The translations under genes were made by a program, and so were the position numbers. DNA of 64,000 nt from Fimbriimonadaceae bacterium. Its GTDB lineage: Bacteria; Armatimonadota; Fimbriimonadia; Fimbriimonadales; Fimbriimonadaceae. The notes beneath the pieces are model-generated. The model was given only the letters and a program-made list of their open reading frames with translations, was not told the DNA's origin and did no database searches. The first letter of the stretch is position 1. Every line of letters begins with the position of its first letter. Location of the stretch: the NCBI GenBank assembly GCA_023957775.1, contig JAMLGR010000015.1, forward strand, positions 54,310 to 118,309. The letters run 5' to 3'. This document shows positions 24,736 to 33,897 of this stretch, piece after piece.

Positions 24736-26392
24736 GTCCCTGATCAACGGAGTGCGCCGCGCGCTGACTTCGCCGCAGCGCCTGATCGGGCTGCTCGCCT
24801 TCGTGGGCTGGTACTTCCTCATCTTCCTCAATCCGGCTCGGTCGGATCGGGAGATTCGCCTGCCGGAACAGGCCGTGGGCTCCATCGAGTTCCCACCGAT
24901 GGCGGCCGTGGATGCGGTGGTGTTCACGGTCTTTGCGGGACTTTCCCTTTTGTTGGCGCTGGGGATGTTCGGTCCGCGGCAGGGTTTCAAGCCCGCCGAT
25001 GTGGACGTGCTGTTCCCCACTCCGATCTCGACGCGGCTCGTCCTGGTGTTTCGCATCGTCCGCGAATACCTCGTCACCCTGATCGTGCCCCTCCTGGTGG
25101 GGCTCTTCACGCTCCGCCCCGTCGCCTCCGGTTGGGAGGCGCTGTTCCGAAACGTGCACCTGCCGGGCTCCGCGGGCCTAACGGGCCGCATGATGTTCGT
25201 CGCGTGGATCGCGATGGCGCTGTGTTGGGTGGCCATTTCGTACGCCGCCAGCCTGTTCGTCAACCGAAGCGACCTGCAGAGCGACCGCAACAAACGGGTG
25301 ATGGTGAGCGTGGGTGTCGGGCTCGTCGTGGGCGTGGTGGCGTTCGTGGCCTTTCGGCTCCGCGGGGTCTCCGAGATTTCGGACGCGATCGATCTCGCCC
25401 ACGAGCCCGTCCTGCGCGTCTTCTTCTTCACGTCGACCCTGGCGACGATGTTGGTGATGGCGCCTCTGGAGGGCAATTTGACCGAGGGCCTGATCGGCCT
25501 GGGCGGCCTGCTCTTCGTGATCGTCGGGGCGTTGCGCATCGCGCTGACGCAGGCGGACTGGCTGTACGACCAAGCCGCGGCCAAGACCCACGACACGCAC
25601 GCCGCCCAGTTGCGCATGCGGCAGGGCGATTACTACGGCACGATTGCCGCCGCCGCCCGCGCGGGAAAGGTGAAGGCGGGACGCCGGGGGTGGATGCAGC
25701 GTCTGCGCATGCAGGGCCCTCTCGCCCTGCTCTGGAAGGAGATCCTGCTTCAACTGCGCGGCGCACGGACCATGGTGATCACGTTCCTGTTGCTCGGCAC
25801 CATGATGAGCGCGATGCCTGCGCTCCTGCCCGCCCGAGCCGACCGGGCGGAGCCGATCGGCGTCCTGACCGCGGTGATGCAGGGAATCGCGTTGCTGGCG
25901 ATGGGCATGGGGTTCGCGCAAATGGGTTCAGTGGAGGTCCTCAAGCGCGTGGACCTTCAGAAGCCTCTGCCGTTTCCAGCGTCCACCACGGTCTTCGTGG
26001 AGATCGCGGCCAAGGCGCTGCCCAGCACGCTGGGCCTCTGGTTCGGCGGCCTCGTCGCGCTGCTTCTGCGTCCCTCGCTGTGGACCGTCATCGCCGGAAC
26101 GTCCGTGATGGCCGCTCCCGGGGCGCTCCTGGTCGCGGCCATGGTCTTCCTGATGACGGTGCTGTTCCCGGATGTCGAGGACCCGACCCAGCGCTCGTTC
26201 CGCAACCTGATGACGCTGCTTGGCATCGCGGTGACGGGCATCTGGTCGGTCGGCATCTTCGGCGGGCTCTGGGCGCTGGGCATCTCTCCCGCGCTCGCGG
26301 CCATCCCCGCGGCTGCGTTGAACCTCGGGCTGTCCATCGTCGCGGCGATGGTCGCGGGGCGGCTTTACAGCTCGTACAACCCGTCGGAATAG
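24707..26392 (+). CDS. ABC-type exporter membrane protein
   Basis: 561-aa polytopic protein with about ten to twelve hydrophobic helices, for example LIGLLAFVGWYFLIFL, AVVFTVFAGLSLLLALGMFG and FVAWIAMALCWVAISYAASLFV. A middle cytoplasmic part (about residues 300-345) includes HAAQLRMRQGDYYG. The segment QGFKPADVDVLFPTPISTRLVLVFRI resembles the coupling region of putative ABC exporters (PF16962-like), as an inference. Start ATG 24707 has GAGGGG in good position and lies inside the ATPase gene. With the ATPase it forms a simple two-gene exporter. Confidence 0.88.
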   Translation: MRPLVYLTVRSLINGVRRALTSPQRLIGLLAFVGWYFLIFLNPARSDREIRLPEQAVGSIEFPPMAAVDAVVFTVFAGLSLLLALGMFGPRQGFKPADVDVLFPTPISTRLVLVFRIVREYLVTLIVPLLVGLFTLRPVASGWEALFRNVHLPGSAGLTGRMMFVAWIAMALCWVAISYAASLFVNRSDLQSDRNKRVMVSVGVGLVVGVVAFVAFRLRGVSEISDAIDLAHEPVLRVFFFTSTLATMLVMAPLEGNLTEGLIGLGGLLFVIVGALRIALTQADWLYDQAAAKTHDTHAAQLRMRQGDYYGTIAAAARAGKVKAGRRGWMQRLRMQGPLALLWKEILLQLRGARTMVITFLLLGTMMSAMPALLPARADRAEPIGVLTAVMQGIALLAMGMGFAQMGSVEVLKRVDLQKPLPFPASTTVFVEIAAKALPSTLGLWFGGLVALLLRPSLWTVIAGTSVMAAPGALLVAAMVFLMTVLFPDVEDPTQRSFRNLMTLLGIAVTGIWSVGIFGGLWALGISPALAAIPAAALNLGLSIVAAMVAGRLYSSYNPSE

Positions 26393-26471
26393 GCTGGGAA
26401 CGCAAGTCGGTACAATCCCGTTGCAAATGGGACGCGCTGTTTCGTCGGCGCACGAAAGCAGGATCGCCGTC

Positions 26472-27608
26472 ATGCGTTCAGGGACCAAAATCGCCATCGG
26501 GTTCGTCGCCATCGCCGCTGGGGCCTACTACGGGTACCAGCGGGTCACCGAAGCGATGATCATGGGCAAGACGTTCCCCAAGATCGTTCCCGGGAGCGTC
26601 AACCTGCTGGGCGTCCACGCCGGCAGAGGCTTTCGGATCGTGGTCCAAAACCAGATCGCGACCCTGGTCGAGGGCGCGTCGGGAGAGTTTTCCGCGCCAG
26701 ACGATTCGGGCAACGAATCGGAGACGGACTCGTTAACCGGACGGCGCCGAATTCCGATCCGCGAGATGCTGCAAAGCATGCAGGGCGACACCAAGGCCTT
26801 GGGCGAGTTCATCATGGCGATGAACGACCTCAGGGAGAGCCAACTGCCCCCTGTCCGCGTGATGTGGGAGGCGGACGACGTTCGGAAAGCGCTCGACGGG
26901 GATCCGGCTCTCCTCGCGAAACTTCAGACGGAGTTGGGAGTCACCCTCGACGGCTCTCCCCTGCCCCAGATCCGGTTCTCCTCGATCCAGAACGGGATCG
27001 TCATCCGCAGTCCGGTGACGGTCCGAATGCCCGAGGACGCGGAGAGCCCCGAGGCGACAGGCTACATCCTCGAGCCGTACAAACCCACCTTCTGCAAGAT
27101 CGTCGAGGACAAGTACGCAGAGAAGCCCGAGGTCACGAACTCGATGGTCTTGGGCACCATCCGGGACGAGGCGCAACGCCTCGTCGATGACCCGAGCGCG
27201 CGCGAAAACGTCCGAAAGGCGTTGGAGGCCAGGCTCGACCCCAAACGTTTGCAAGGGTTCGCGGCCGCTCCGGAACGAGTCTTGCATTCGGCGAAGATCG
27301 TGATCAACGAAGACGCGATCGTCGACGCCACCTCCGTGGAGAGGACCAGCACCAACGGGGTGCGGTTCTACGATCTGAAGATCGACCTCACGGAAGAGGG
27401 GCGGGAGCGACTTTGGCAGTACAGCAAGCACCGCGTGGGCTCGCAGCTGCTGCTGGTCGTGGACGGCATCGCGATCGGCGCGCCGCGCATCGAGCACGAG
27501 CTCTCGGGCGGCGTGGTCACCATTACCCAGCTTCCCGACAAGGTCCTCGTGCAGGACGCAGTGGACCTCATGAAGAAAGCGAACAAGAAGGCAGAGAAAC
27601 ACCCATGA
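26472..27608 (+). CDS. Membrane-anchored protein with SecD P1-head-like domain
   Basis: 378 aa: a single N-terminal anchor (TKIAIGFVAIAAGAYYGY) and a long exported part. The last third, FYDLKIDLTEEGRERLWQYS followed by HRVGSQLLLVVDGIAIGAPRI and GGVVTITQLP, matches the head of the periplasmic P1 domain of SecD/SecDF. The six-helix export domain of SecD is absent, so this is not a Sec subunit; it probably borrowed the fold. ATG 26472 is preferred (AGGA 8 nt upstream, correct anchor topology); TTG 26421 and ATG 26427 would add about 15 residues. Its stop overlaps the next gene's ATG. Confidence 0.75.
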   Translation: MRSGTKIAIGFVAIAAGAYYGYQRVTEAMIMGKTFPKIVPGSVNLLGVHAGRGFRIVVQNQIATLVEGASGEFSAPDDSGNESETDSLTGRRRIPIREMLQSMQGDTKALGEFIMAMNDLRESQLPPVRVMWEADDVRKALDGDPALLAKLQTELGVTLDGSPLPQIRFSSIQNGIVIRSPVTVRMPEDAESPEATGYILEPYKPTFCKIVEDKYAEKPEVTNSMVLGTIRDEAQRLVDDPSARENVRKALEARLDPKRLQGFAAAPERVLHSAKIVINEDAIVDATSVERTSTNGVRFYDLKIDLTEEGRERLWQYSKHRVGSQLLLVVDGIAIGAPRIEHELSGGVVTITQLPDKVLVQDAVDLMKKANKKAEKHP

Positions 27609-28330
27609 TCCAGCATCGCATCACCCTCGGCGCGCTCGCCGCCCTCGTCCTCGCCGGTTGCGGCAGCGGCGGAGGCGGGAGCTACGAAGCCAAAAGCGTC
27701 AAGCAGATTCCACCCGCCAAGCTGGCCCCGGGCCAGGAGGCTTCGATCTTCCCTTGGAAGGTCGGCAACCAGTGGACCTACACCCTCGACGGGTTCCGCA
27801 CGTCGGCAACCCAAGGCCAGCAGTCGGACCCCACCATCGAGATCACCTACCGCGTGGTCTCCGTCGATCCCGTTCCCGGTGGCGAAAAGGCCACGCTCGA
27901 GGTCACCCAGGACGGGCAAGTCCAGGACCGACAGGTCTGGATGCGCAACGACAAGGGCCTGTTCCAGGTTTCCGTCGGCACCGAAGGGACGGCGTTCGAA
28001 CCCATGCAACCGGCCCTGCTCTTTCCCCTCGACACGGGCAGCACGTTCAAGTGGTCTGGCAAGGGCATTGTTCCGGGCGGGAAAGTCGGCACGTCGAAAG
28101 CCGAAAGCAAAGTCACCGGCCCTCAAGAGGTCGACACCGAAATGGGACGCATGTCCGGCATCGCGATCGAGACGTCCTCGCAGTGGGAGTCCGGTAACCT
28201 GAAGGGGTTGACGAACAGCGTTTCCTGGTGGGCCCCGGGGACTGGTATCGTCCGGTTCAAGCAGACGGCCATCGCCAACCAGGTCGCCATCACCCAACTC
28301 TTGAAACTCAAAAGCGCCACCTTGAAATGA
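27605..28330 (+). CDS. Predicted lipoprotein, first of a four-gene cassette
   Basis: 241-aa lipoprotein with lipobox ALVLAGCGSG, then a Gly/Ser linker and a beta-rich domain. The stretch FPWKVGNQWTYTLDG contains the [VP]Gxx(W) motif that the three following products share. ATG 27605 overlaps the upstream stop (ATGA), and its own TGA overlaps the next ATG. No known family is recognised. An envelope role is inferred from the anchor and from Lnt being present. Confidence 0.85.
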   Translation: MIQHRITLGALAALVLAGCGSGGGGSYEAKSVKQIPPAKLAPGQEASIFPWKVGNQWTYTLDGFRTSATQGQQSDPTIEITYRVVSVDPVPGGEKATLEVTQDGQVQDRQVWMRNDKGLFQVSVGTEGTAFEPMQPALLFPLDTGSTFKWSGKGIVPGGKVGTSKAESKVTGPQEVDTEMGRMSGIAIETSSQWESGNLKGLTNSVSWWAPGTGIVRFKQTAIANQVAITQLLKLKSATLK

Positions 28331-29082
28331 AAACCTTGCCCACCCCCTGGATCTCCGCCGCGCTCCTCGCGTGCCTCGTCGTCGCCTCTGGATGTGGAGG
28401 TTCGAAGGAGCCGGTGACCAAGGTGGACACTCCCAACGCGACCACCGGGGCCGCGCCGGCGACGGCGGAAACCGGCGCGCAGACCCCGGTCGCGCTTTCG
28501 GAACTTCCCGACGCGCTCAAAACGGACGCGTACGAGTACTACGGGTTGGGCAACACGAAACCGATGGACCTGGAACGCACCGTGGCGGGCGATCCCAACG
28601 TGGTGACGGGTTCCCAGCGCTTCTGGCTCAAGGAAGTGAAGGATGGCAAGGCCACCTTCGTCGTCGAGCGCACCGGCGGGTTCGCGAGCGTCGGAGACAG
28701 CGAACTTTCGCTCGAGCCCGACGGGCTCTACGCCATGAGCTCGACCATCGGCAAAATCACGCCCCACCAGTTGGAGCTTCCCGCCAAACTCGACGTGGGC
28801 ACGAGTTGGACTTCAGAGACGAAGCTCGAAGAAGCCAACGGCATCTCGCTGGAGCAAAAGGCGACCAACAAGGTCGTGAAGATGGAGAAGGTCTCGACCA
28901 AGGCCGGCGACTACGACGCCCTGCTCGTCGAATCGTCCGGTCCCGCGAAGATCAACGGCGAATCGATGGAGATGCGCACGAAGGCCTGGTTCGTCAAAGG
29001 ACTGGGAGCCGTCAAAATGGAGATCGTCCAGATACCGAAGAGCGGCCCGAAGCAGACGATCACCATCCAGGCCACCAAGTAG
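28327..29082 (+). CDS. Predicted lipoprotein, second of the cassette
   Basis: 251-aa lipoprotein with lipobox LVVASGCGGS, followed by an Ala/Thr-rich linker and a beta-rich domain. The shared motif is LDVGTSWTSETK; near the end it has KAWFVKGLGAVKMEIVQ, echoing YAKGIGLVELKG in the third member, which supports divergent duplication. It is joined to the upstream gene by ATGA and separated from the next by 8 bp. Function unknown. Confidence 0.85.
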   Translation: MKTLPTPWISAALLACLVVASGCGGSKEPVTKVDTPNATTGAAPATAETGAQTPVALSELPDALKTDAYEYYGLGNTKPMDLERTVAGDPNVVTGSQRFWLKEVKDGKATFVVERTGGFASVGDSELSLEPDGLYAMSSTIGKITPHQLELPAKLDVGTSWTSETKLEEANGISLEQKATNKVVKMEKVSTKAGDYDALLVESSGPAKINGESMEMRTKAWFVKGLGAVKMEIVQIPKSGPKQTITIQATK

Positions 29083-29090
29083 TCTCGTCC

Positions 29091-29699
29091 ATGATCACCA
29101 TCCTCCTCGCAGCATCGATCCTCGCCCCCTCCGCTGCGGACTACTTCCCGCTGGTCCCTGGGACCAAGTGGCACTACGAGGAGCACGTGGGCAAAGGCGT
29201 GACCATCCACCTCGACGAGGTCCTCGAGCCGGTCGACGTGGGCGGGCATCCCGCCACGCCGATCGCCTCTTCGCTCAACGGCCACGTTTACGACACGGTG
29301 TACTACCGCGTGGTGGACGACACGGTGATGCTCGTCGCCTACGATGCGAAAAAGCCCCTGGAACTGCCCGTGCCCATTCTCAAGGTGGGGGATGGCCGCA
29401 TTCGCTGGGAGCATGTGGGTGAAACGCAACTGGCGAACGAGCCCGCCGCCCTTTCGATGAAGTGCGAAAGCGCGCCGAAGGGAGAGCGCGAGGTGCTTGG
29501 CCGCCGCGTCCCCGTCATCGAGCTGAAGGTGGACGCCTCCGTGGGAGGTTCGGACATGACCGGCATCCGAAATCGGCAAACCGCCATCTACGCCAAGGGC
29601 ATCGGCCTCGTCGAGCTGAAGGGCGAGGGAACGGTCGGTCCCCGGACGACGAAGTTCGAGCGCAAGCTGGTGAAGTTCGAACCTGGAGGGGCCTCGTGA
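29091..29699 (+). CDS. Small secreted protein, third of the cassette
   Basis: 202 aa with a short N-terminal hydrophobic leader (MITILLAASILAPSAA) but no lipobox Cys, so probably released or cleaved rather than lipidated. Shared motif: YFPLVPGTKWHYEEHV. The C-terminal AIYAKGIGLVELKGEGTV parallels the second member. Its TGA overlaps the GTG of the fourth gene. Function unknown. Confidence 0.82.
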   Translation: MITILLAASILAPSAADYFPLVPGTKWHYEEHVGKGVTIHLDEVLEPVDVGGHPATPIASSLNGHVYDTVYYRVVDDTVMLVAYDAKKPLELPVPILKVGDGRIRWEHVGETQLANEPAALSMKCESAPKGEREVLGRRVPVIELKVDASVGGSDMTGIRNRQTAIYAKGIGLVELKGEGTVGPRTTKFERKLVKFEPGGAS

Positions 29700-30286
29700 G
29701 GCTGATCCTCCTCGCCGCTCTGACCGCCGCGGCGGTGGGGTGCGGCTGCAAACCCGCAGCGACGTCTCAAGGGCCCTCGCTGCGCGACATCGAGGTGTTC
29801 AAGCCCGACTCCCTTCCGGGCGAGAAGGCGAAGCTCGTGCTCGCGGGCACCGAGTTGCCGGTCGAAGTCAAGCGCCGGATGGACGGAAACGAGGTCGTGA
29901 TCGAACTCTGGGCTCACGGCGAGGTCGTTCAGCAGGAGCGGTACCTTTCGACGAAGGACGCCTTCAACCTCGCGATGGCCGGCGGCGAGCGCTACGATGC
30001 CCCCTTGCCTCTCTTGAAGTTTCCGATGAACGTCGGCGACGCGTGGGAGTGGAAAGGCCAGCTCAGCGCAGGCGACATCCACCGGACCGCCACCGCCAAG
30101 ATCACCACCTCGAGTGCCCAGGTTTACGTTCCGGAGCCTGAAACGGCGGTCAAGGTCTCGGTCGAGATGTCCTTGGACAGCGGCGCGCCAACACCGGCCA
30201 AGCGCACCTTGACGTTCTGGCTCGTGGAGGGCCGCGGAGTCGTGAAGCGCGAGTTCGGCGCCGGTTCGACGCGTGAGCCTGGCTAG
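29696..30286 (+). CDS. Predicted lipoprotein, fourth of the cassette
   Basis: 196-aa lipoprotein starting at GTG 29696 (GTGA overlap with the previous stop, GGAGGGG just upstream). Lipobox: LTAAAVGCGC. The shared motif is LLKFPMNVGDAWEWKGQ, and FWLVEGRGVVKREFG matches the KGxG block of its neighbours. It stops 8 bp before the SEDS gene. Function unknown. Confidence 0.82.
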   Translation: MRLILLAALTAAAVGCGCKPAATSQGPSLRDIEVFKPDSLPGEKAKLVLAGTELPVEVKRRMDGNEVVIELWAHGEVVQQERYLSTKDAFNLAMAGGERYDAPLPLLKFPMNVGDAWEWKGQLSAGDIHRTATAKITTSSAQVYVPEPETAVKVSVEMSLDSGAPTPAKRTLTFWLVEGRGVVKREFGAGSTREPG

Positions 30287-30293
30287 ATCGCCT

Positions 30294-31427
30294 ATGAAAT
30301 CGCGGCCGATCGCCCCGCAACTGGGTGCCGAGGACCGCACGCGCACCTTGCTGCGATTCGATTGGTGGCTGCTGCTGGCGGCCTTCTTGCTCATCCTCAC
30401 GGGCCTTCTTTCACAGTACAGCATCCAGTACAGCCGCCCCGAGACCGGCTTCTTCACCAAGCAACTGCTCCGCACGATCGTAGGCTTGGTGCCGTTCTTT
30501 CTCTTTCTCCGCATCCCAGCCCGCACGTGGCAACGCGGGGCGTGGACCCTCTACGCGCTGAACATCGTGCTTCTGGGCGCGGTCTTGGTGGCCGGACGCT
30601 CCGGGGGAGGCGCGACCCGATGGATCCAGATCGGGCCGCTGGACTTTCAACCGAGCGAGATGGCCAAGTTGTTCGTCACGCTGACGGTCGCGACGTTCTT
30701 CGCGGCGAGGACCGAGCACGTGGACAGGTTCTCGACCTTCGCACTCTCGTTCCTCCACGTACTGGTTCCCATGCTGCTCATCTTCAAGCAGCCGCACCTG
30801 GGGGGAGCGCTGGTCATCCTGGTCATCTGGCTGTCGATCTGCACCGTGGCCCGCGTGCCGGGCAAGTTCATCGTCGCCACCGTGGCCGCGTCCGTAGCGC
30901 TGCTGGCCTCGGCGTTCACGATCCCGGGCATCATGACCGACTACCAGAAGGCCCGAGTGATCGCGATGTTCCGCGGCGACGACTCCGACGGCGGCTATCA
31001 GAGCCTTCGGGCCCAGATCGCGTTCGGCGTCGGAGGCGTGGCGGGATCGGGGTATCTGAAAGGCGAGCAGAAGGAGGGCCGCCACATTCCCGAGCAGCAG
31101 ACCGACTTCATCTTCACGGTCGTGGGCGAGGAGGGGGGCCTGGTCGGCTCCGCGCTGGTCCTCGCGATGTTCGGGTTCTTCCTCTACCGCGTGTGGCTCG
31201 TGATGTTGTGCGCCACCGAGCCGTTCGCCAAGATGGTCGCGGGCGGCCTGCTGGGCCTGTTCTCGTTCCACACAATCGTGAACTTGGGGATGAATCTGCA
31301 GCTTCTTCCCGTCGTGGGGCTGTGGCTGCCGTTCCTGAGCTACGGAGGCACCGCCATGTGGCTGTGCATGGCGGCCGTGGGCCTGTTGCTGAATCTAAGG
31401 CAGTTGGAAAAGCCGGTACTGTTCTGA
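30294..31427 (+). CDS. rodA: SEDS-family peptidoglycan polymerase (RodA/FtsW)
   Basis: Polymerises lipid II into glycan strands together with a class B penicillin-binding protein. The 377-aa protein has about ten membrane helices. Family signatures: GATRWIQIGPLDFQPSEMAKL, with RWI and QPSE, FKQPHLGGALVILV (the catalytic-Asp position near D/H-LGG reads H here), PEQQTDFIFTVVGEEGGL and LPFLSYGGTAMW. RodA is favoured over FtsW by the short termini, but no partner PBP is adjacent. ATG 30294 is used; GTG 30273 would overlap the upstream gene by 14 bp. Confidence 0.88.
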   Translation: MKSRPIAPQLGAEDRTRTLLRFDWWLLLAAFLLILTGLLSQYSIQYSRPETGFFTKQLLRTIVGLVPFFLFLRIPARTWQRGAWTLYALNIVLLGAVLVAGRSGGGATRWIQIGPLDFQPSEMAKLFVTLTVATFFAARTEHVDRFSTFALSFLHVLVPMLLIFKQPHLGGALVILVIWLSICTVARVPGKFIVATVAASVALLASAFTIPGIMTDYQKARVIAMFRGDDSDGGYQSLRAQIAFGVGGVAGSGYLKGEQKEGRHIPEQQTDFIFTVVGEEGGLVGSALVLAMFGFFLYRVWLVMLCATEPFAKMVAGGLLGLFSFHTIVNLGMNLQLLPVVGLWLPFLSYGGTAMWLCMAAVGLLLNLRQLEKPVLF

Positions 31428-31431
31428 TGGG

Positions 31432-31483
31432 CCCGATTCCCGATTCCCGATTCCCGAGCCCCGATTCCCGATTCCCGATTCCC
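31432..31483. repeat. Heptamer array (CCCGATT)
   Basis: About seven head-to-tail CCCGATT units with one interruption (GAGCC), filling the gap between the SEDS gene and the ftsK promoter. Same style as the heptamer arrays at 33733, 35079 and 62649, though each uses a different unit. Confidence 0.95.
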
Positions 31484-31487
31484 ATGA

Positions 31488-31493
31488 TATACT
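31488..31493 (+). promoter_or_regulatory. -10 box before ftsK
   Basis: TATACT, then GCTCAG, then an in-frame GTG at 31500. The 6-nt spacing is the leaderless pattern; if translation instead starts at ATG 31536 the transcript would have a 36-nt leader with GAGGG. Confidence 0.5.
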
Positions 31494-31535
31494 GCTCAGG
31501 TGCGCCACGGATTGGCGCGCGAGAGGGAATTTAGG

Positions 31536-33731
31536 ATGAAGGTCAGCACCCGGACATCCGGCCGGCGACGTTCCGAGCCCGATGTGTCGCATCGCCGCTT
31601 CGACATTCTGGGCGTGCTTCTGTTCGCGCTTGCCCTGATCACGGCGCTGTCCCTGATGTTCTCGGGCACCACAGGGATCGTCGGTGGTTTCCTATCGCAA
31701 ACGCTCTCGCTCCTGTTTGGACAAGGAGCTTGGGCCATGCCGTTCCTGCTCGCGGGGCTCGGCTTCGCCGTGATCGCCGGTCGGCGTTCGATCGAGGTGA
31801 CCCACCTCACGTGGGGGCTCTGCCTCCTGTTCCTCGCGATCGTCGGCGCGTTCGCGCAGCCTTACGAGGGCGATTACTTCGTGCCTGGGGCGGTCTCCGC
31901 TTCGGGCGGGTATCTGGGGGCCATCATCGCGTGGGGCACGGAACGCCTCCTTGGCGCCGCCAAGCCCGTAGGGTTGGGCGCGCTCGGCATGGTCGGGCTC
32001 ATTCTGTGCGTCAACCTGCCGCTCCAGGCGTTGATCGCGGGCCTTCGAGAACGGGCCTCCCAAGCGAAGATCCCGCTTCCGAAGCGGACGGCCGAAAAGC
32101 CGGCGCCGCGCCAAGCTGTCGTTCGAACCGCGGATCCTTCCGATGCCGACGACGACACCCGCGATGCGCCGCGCAGAACGCGCCAGGCGCCCCTGATCCG
32201 CGAGACCGTCGCTGCCGAGGGCCCCTCGCTCGACACAAGCCCCAAAGAGGGGTACCACCTGCCGCCCCTCTCCATCCTCCAACCCACCGAAGCGAAGCCC
32301 AAGCGGTCGGCCCAAGAGATGCAGCAGAATATCTCGACCCTCGAGTCCACCCTCGAGGAGTTCGGCATCGACGCCAACGTGGTCGAGGTCGCCGCAGGAC
32401 CGACCGTCACCCGCTTTGAGATCCAGCTCGGTCCGGGAATTCGCGTGGCCCGCATCACCGCGTTGGCCGACAACATCGCGATGAACCTCGCCGCCTCGCA
32501 CGTTCGCGTCGAGGCGCCCATCCCGGGCAAGGCCGCCATCGGCGTCGAAGTGCCCAACACCCAGCCGACGCAGGTCCACCTGCGCGAAGTGGCGGAAACG
32601 AAGGAGTTCCTCGACCACCCCTCGCGGCTCTGTATCTGCCTCGGGCAGGACGTGAGCGGCATGAACCGGTACGCGGACCTCACCCGGATGCCGCACCTCC
32701 TCATTGGCGGCGCGACCAACGCGGGCAAGTCCATCGGGCTTGCAAGCCTCATCATGTCGCTGCTCATGCGCAACACGCCGAAGGACGTGCGGTTCGTGAT
32801 GATCGATCCCAAGCGTGTCGAGCTCACGCTCTTCGACCGCATTCCGCACCTCATGTGCCCGGTCATCAAGGACGTGAAGGAGGCACCTGGCGTGCTCCGC
32901 GCCGTGTGGCGCGAGATGGACCGGCGGTACGACAAGTTCTCCGAACTCGGCGTGCGGAACATCGACGGTTGGAACGAGAAGGCGTCGTTCCAAGACAAGA
33001 TGCCCTACATCGTCGTCGTCATCGACGAGTTGGCGGACCTGATGATCCAAGCCGCCGCCGAGGTCGAGACCTCGATCTGCCGCCTCGCCCAGTTGGCGCG
33101 CGCGACGGGGATCCACCTCGTGATCGCGACGCAGCGCCCCTCGGTGGATGTCATCACGGGCACGATCAAGGCCAACATCGCCTCGCGCATCGCCTTCACC
33201 GTCTCGTCGCAAATCGACTCGCGCACCATCCTGGATCAGAAGGGCGCGGAGGACCTGATCGGGCGCGGAGACATGCTGTTCCTCCCGATCGACGCCAGCA
33301 AGCCCGTGCGCGTCCAAGGGTGCTACGTGTCGGAGCGGGAGATCGCCGACGTGTGCAAATTCTGGCGGGATCAAGAGAAACCCGCCTACTCCCTGGAGCC
33401 GGTGGACGCGCCCGCCGAGGGCGGCAAACGCGGAGCGGCGGGCGGAGGCGGCACCGAAGTCGACGCCCTTTGGGAAGAGGTGGTGCGCTGGATCGTAGAC
33501 CGGGGCCAGGCCTCCACGTCGATGATCCAGCGCCGCTTCTCGATCGGCTTCCAACGCGCCTCCCGCCTGCTCGACGAGATGGAGGAGCGTGGCATCGTGG
33601 GACCGCGGGACGGCCCACGCCCCCGCGACGTCCTCATCGACATCACCGAGGTGGAAGAGATGTTCGGCCCGCCCATGGTCGCCGAACGCACCGGACTCCG
33701 GCCCGAGCTTCTCGACGACGACGAGGACTAG
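31536..33731 (+). CDS. ftsK: DNA translocase FtsK
   Basis: Septal ATPase that pumps chromosome DNA during division. The 731-aa protein has N-terminal membrane helices (residues about 22-180), a short charged linker (about 195-255), the alpha/beta motor with Walker A LIGGATNAGKSIGL and Walker B IVVVIDELADLM, and a C-terminal winged-helix gamma domain (STSMIQRRFSIGFQRASRLLDEM, in part) that reads KOPS-like sites. The linker is short, nearer SpoIIIE than E. coli FtsK. ATG 31536 has GAGGG 8 nt upstream; GTG 31500 with TATACT 6 nt upstream is the alternative. Alone between two heptamer arrays. Confidence 0.96.
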   Translation: MKVSTRTSGRRRSEPDVSHRRFDILGVLLFALALITALSLMFSGTTGIVGGFLSQTLSLLFGQGAWAMPFLLAGLGFAVIAGRRSIEVTHLTWGLCLLFLAIVGAFAQPYEGDYFVPGAVSASGGYLGAIIAWGTERLLGAAKPVGLGALGMVGLILCVNLPLQALIAGLRERASQAKIPLPKRTAEKPAPRQAVVRTADPSDADDDTRDAPRRTRQAPLIRETVAAEGPSLDTSPKEGYHLPPLSILQPTEAKPKRSAQEMQQNISTLESTLEEFGIDANVVEVAAGPTVTRFEIQLGPGIRVARITALADNIAMNLAASHVRVEAPIPGKAAIGVEVPNTQPTQVHLREVAETKEFLDHPSRLCICLGQDVSGMNRYADLTRMPHLLIGGATNAGKSIGLASLIMSLLMRNTPKDVRFVMIDPKRVELTLFDRIPHLMCPVIKDVKEAPGVLRAVWREMDRRYDKFSELGVRNIDGWNEKASFQDKMPYIVVVIDELADLMIQAAAEVETSICRLAQLARATGIHLVIATQRPSVDVITGTIKANIASRIAFTVSSQIDSRTILDQKGAEDLIGRGDMLFLPIDASKPVRVQGCYVSEREIADVCKFWRDQEKPAYSLEPVDAPAEGGKRGAAGGGGTEVDALWEEVVRWIVDRGQASTSMIQRRFSIGFQRASRLLDEMEERGIVGPRDGPRPRDVLIDITEVEEMFGPPMVAERTGLRPELLDDDED

Positions 33732-33732
33732 G

Positions 33733-33826
33733 GATTGCGGTTTGGGGTTTGCGGTTTGCGGTTTGCGGTTTGGGGTTTGCGGTTTGCGGTTTGCGGTTGG
33801 AGGTTGGAGGTTTGCGGTTGGTGGCA
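33733..33826. repeat. Heptamer array (TTTGCGG)
   Basis: About 13 units of TTTGCGG with TTTGGGG and TTGGAGG variants, starting directly after the ftsK stop codon. No coding value. The remaining bases up to 33897 show nothing recognisable apart from GTGGCACCCC, which resembles the tail of palindrome family A. Confidence 0.95.
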
Positions 33827-33897
33827 CCCCGGGGTGAGGGGCTCCAGCCCCGCGAGCTGCGAAGGAGCCCGGACCCCCGACGTCGAACCCTCTCCCC

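Noticed and set aside
26472..27608. SecD subunit of the protein export machinery
   Set aside because: Only the P1 head-like domain is present; the six-helix membrane domain and SecF are missing.
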